In this document: piece by piece, positions 61,072 to 64,000 of the stretch
Layout: each line of letters opens with the position of its first letter
Numbering within the stretch: the stretch's first letter is position 1
Source: Scortum barcoo
Lineage: Eukaryota > Chordata > Actinopteri > Centrarchiformes > Terapontidae
Reading direction: 5' to 3'
DNA length: 64,000 nucleotides
Assembly (NCBI GenBank): GCA_023238725.1
Contig: CM041541.1
Coordinates: 6,358,884 to 6,422,883, forward strand
Notes under the pieces: generated by a model
Told to the model about the DNA's origin: nothing
What the model saw: only the letters and a program-made list of their open reading frames with translations
Database searches by the model: none
Program-made: the position numbers and the translations under genes

Positions 61072-63729
61072 ATGATCCTGTTAGAAATCAACAACCGCAT
61101 CATAGAAGAGACCCTGACGCTGAAGTTTGACGGCGCTTCAAATGGGTGAGCTCATTGTTTCACCTGCTAACGAAGCTAACGATGCTAGCAGACTTTAATG
61201 AGACTTTAATGCGACTTCATTGACTGTAATGAGGGGGGGTCGACCTCAGGTGCGGCTGTTCCACCTCTACCACCATGCAAATGTCAGACAACAAGCCTGT
61301 GTGTGTTTTAAAAAGGACAAAAAGCTCTTGTAAAGGGGCAGGTTGAAGTTGCAGCTGGGTGTGTCTGCACGGCCCCGGTGGAGCTCATCTCCTCTTGCAA
61401 GCAAATTAACTAAGCGTTTTTACATTATTATGCCCATAAAACCTCCTGAATATTAATTAAAACATTTACAAACATGTTGTGGGTTAAAAGCAGCGAGTAA
61501 AGCGTGTGATGTCTGATTTTTGAGGGCTAAAATGACCCTAAAACCCATTTATTCAAGATATTAACAAGCAGATTTAAAAGGACAGTTAAATATATGTTCT
61601 TAATAGTTTAGATCTGAACCATAGAGTATATATAAACTATATAAAGCTATTTATTCAAGATATTAACCCGCATTAACAAGCAAATTAAACAGGATTCACA
61701 GCCAATTAATCATATATTCTTTTAGCTTAAGCTAGCATATCTGGTGTCATATTGCTGAATAAATTAGTTTAAACTGGAATTTCAGCTCACTAAAATCCAT
61801 CAGTTTTATTCTCCACAGCACCATGTAGACAGTTACTAGTTTAAAACCAGGGCGCCTCTCTCTTCCTCATTCCTGAAGTCAAGTCTGTGCAGAGTATGCA
61901 GCTCGAACAAGCTGCTGCAGCCTCCACCTTTAAAAAATGTTCAGAAGCATCTTCATTATAGTCAGGGCTCTGTGTTGTCAAGTTGAAGTCCACCTTAACA
62001 GGCAATCATAGAGCTGCATCAATTAATCGATATGTCGTCAACTGTTTAATTTATAAGATTAAACTACTTTGATGATTAATTGTTTTCAGTAGTTTTTTTT
62101 AATGAAAAAAATTCAGATTTCAGCCTCTCAAATGTGAATATTTTCTGGTTTCCTTTGTCCTCTGTGACAGTAAATTGAATATCTTTGGGTTGTGGACAAA
62201 ACGGACGTAACCTCAGGCTTTGGAAAGCTGCGATCAACATTTTCTGACATTTTTTGACATTTTGTGGACCAAACAACAAATCAGTTAATTATGAAAATGA
62301 TTAACAGATTAATCCATAATGAAGGTAACTGTTTCAGCCCTAATAGAAAGCATCATTACAGTTTATAGTTTATAGTTCATTATAGGAATTACAGCTTAGT
62401 CAGACAAATAAAAATCAGGCTTTCTGGGATACATTAAACTTTTATAAAGTTAATAGGAGGCCCACACAAAGCCTGTACAAGCAACAAAAATCACTGCAGA
62501 CTCTCAACATGGCCTCTGCTTTAAATATGTCCTTTACCATTGGGAAAAAGACTCTTTAAAAGCTGCTAAAGTGGAGTGAGCTCTTTTGTATATTAATCCC
62601 CACCGTTGTTTTGTCCATGTTAAATGTCTCTTATGTTTTTTGTGATGTTTTAATGTGTAGTAGCAGACCATAGCGCTGTGTCCCGGACAGATTTCCCCTA
62701 AAGTTCCCTCTAGTCTAAAATATTTGTGTTTCTGGAGTGCCGTTCCAAAGACTTTGCAGCTTAAAAGTGTAATGAAAGACTGAGACTTAAATCATGATTG
62801 GCTCTGTTCATAGTCTCATGTTGTTTTTCTGTTATAGCTAGGGCTGCAATTAACAACTTTATTTTGCTAAGGACTCATTTGCATATTATTTTCTTGATAC
62901 ATTTGCTGATTGCTTAGTCGGTTAAAAATAGTAGAAATAGTTAAAGATTCCATATGTTGTCCAACAAACAGTGAAAAACCCAATTTTAAACTTACTGAGG
63001 TATATTGATAATACATTGCAAATCCTCACTGCTGAGAAGCTGAAACCAAAGAATCATTTGCATTTTTGCTTTAAAAGTTACTTTAAATGACATGTGCAAC
63101 TTGCTGCTCATGTGCGGGAGACTTTTGGTCAGTTTCATTTCACACAGACTGAGCCATGCAGTATTATGTACATTGTAAGTGAAGCGGTGTGTTTAAATAG
63201 TTAAAACTGTTTACTTTATGCCCAGTGTATCTCCTCATTTTATTTTGTCCTTGCAGGACCAAGCCAGAGGCCGTTGATGTGACATTTGCAGGTGAGATTG
63301 AATAGCATCTTGTGTCACAGCTTGGTGGCAAATGGTGATTTTTAGCACTGTAAATATTGTGAAGTGTTGCTGCTGGAGGTGATGCCGATTTTGAGCTGTG
63401 CTTCCTGCTGCTGTCATCACACCAGATATCGTCCAATTGTGTAATTGACCTGTTGCACATGAAATGCTGCCAGTTATTGCTGCTAGTTGACAAACCTGTT
63501 AAATGTGACATTGACTGAGATATTAAGTTAGGTTGCTAATTAAGATGGCACAAGTACAAGCAGCTTGTCCTTCATTGATCATCTGCAGGCTTCAATGTTG
63601 TTCGCCCTTTCTGTAGATTTTGATGGCGTCTTGTACCACATTTCCAACCCCAATGGGGACAAGACCAAAGTGATGGTCAGCATCTCCCTGAAGTTCTACA
63701 AGGAGCTGCAGGAGCATGGGGCCGACGAG
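61072..63729 (+). CDS. arpc2: Actin-related protein 2/3 complex subunit 2 (5' part)
   Basis: ARPC2 (p34-Arc) is, with ARPC4, the structural core of the Arp2/3 complex that nucleates branched actin filaments and contacts the mother filament. The first three coding exons are 61072-61145, 63257-63291 and 63617-63729, with GT-AG borders and matching phases. They encode 74 residues: MILLEINNRIIEETLTLKFD, then NGTKPEAVDVTFADFDGVLY and HISNPNGDKTKVMVSISLKF, ending YKELQEHGADE. This is nearly identical to the vertebrate N-terminus, one of the most conserved cytoskeletal proteins (about 300 residues in full). The gene runs off the right edge. The 5' flank is GC-richer, has a pyrimidine tract, and shows no TATA box, as expected for a housekeeping promoter. 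Neighbouring CXCR gene synteny supports the call. Confidence 0.97.
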
Positions 63730-64000
63730 GTACGACACAAAAAGTTTCTCTGTGCCGCCCCAGGCAGTCACTTTTAGGTGGTTTTAAATTTACCCATTTT
63801 CACATCCCTCATCACATGCGCAGACTGAATAAACACATCTAACACACATCTGCAAGTCCTGGAAAAAAAGTGTCGCATTACAAGAAACAAGACGCTCTCA
63901 TCTTTTAGGTCTTAAACTTGACTAAAATGTCTTTTTAAAAATCTTCTAAATCAGCAATGCAGATGTCACCAGGTGCCTTCTTGTTAAACTTTTTCAGTGA
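63730..64000 (+). other. Start of arpc2 intron 3
   Basis: The sequence after the donor at 63729 has no coding features; the next arpc2 exon lies beyond the window. Confidence 0.7.

Overview
The window is vertebrate nuclear DNA from a ray-finned (probably percomorph) fish. Genes are split by GT-AG introns, (CA)n, (TTA)n and (GATA)n microsatellites are dense, and the mobile elements are typical teleost families (Tc1-like transposons, tRNA-like SINEs, LINE 3' tails). There is no bacterial-style gene organisation, no CRISPR array and no tRNA or rRNA gene that I can see.

Layout, left to right. 1-13.7 kb is almost gene-free. It holds the edge of one unidentified minus-strand exon (1-61), AT-rich sequence and a CpG-rich block at 10.4-11.6 kb made of repeated, partly shuffled modules. 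13.7-21.65 kb is a minus-strand CLIC5-type chloride intracellular channel gene with two alternative first exons. 24.7-30.2 kb is a plus-strand CYP4F-like cytochrome P450 pseudogene; its third and fourth exons are broken by small duplications, insertions and a strange mosaic of re-used fragments. 31.6-37.2 kb is a complete plus-strand gene of 11 coding exons for a CD48/CD58/SLAM-like two-Ig-domain membrane receptor, with an ISRE-like site upstream. 40.06-46.73 kb (5' UTR exon near 48.4 kb) is minus-strand slc19a1, the reduced folate carrier; as read here it carries two frame lesions. 48.8-50.4 kb is a nearly full-length, inactivated Tc1-like transposon, and 50.9-51.4 kb an internally deleted one of another subfamily. 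52.3-54.1 kb is a minus-strand CXCR1/2-type chemokine receptor. 55.1-57.6 kb is a local duplication that carries a stray fragment of that receptor gene. 57.7-60.7 kb is non-coding, with an orphan TATA/CRE promoter-like cluster. At 61.07 kb the plus-strand arpc2 gene begins and runs off the right edge.

CXCR1/CXCR2 next to ARPC2 matches human 2q35 synteny. The genes do not form an operon-like system. They are a neighbourhood with an immune flavour (chemokine receptor, SLAM-like receptor, CYP4F whose relatives hydroxylate leukotriene B4) plus housekeeping transport (slc19a1), membrane/actin-linked CLIC5 and the Arp2/3 subunit. I found no convincing new molecular system. The most unusual features are the shuffled CYP4F segment, the 35-bp tandem duplication that breaks slc19a1, the repeated CpG-island modules and the decayed chemokine-receptor duplicate.
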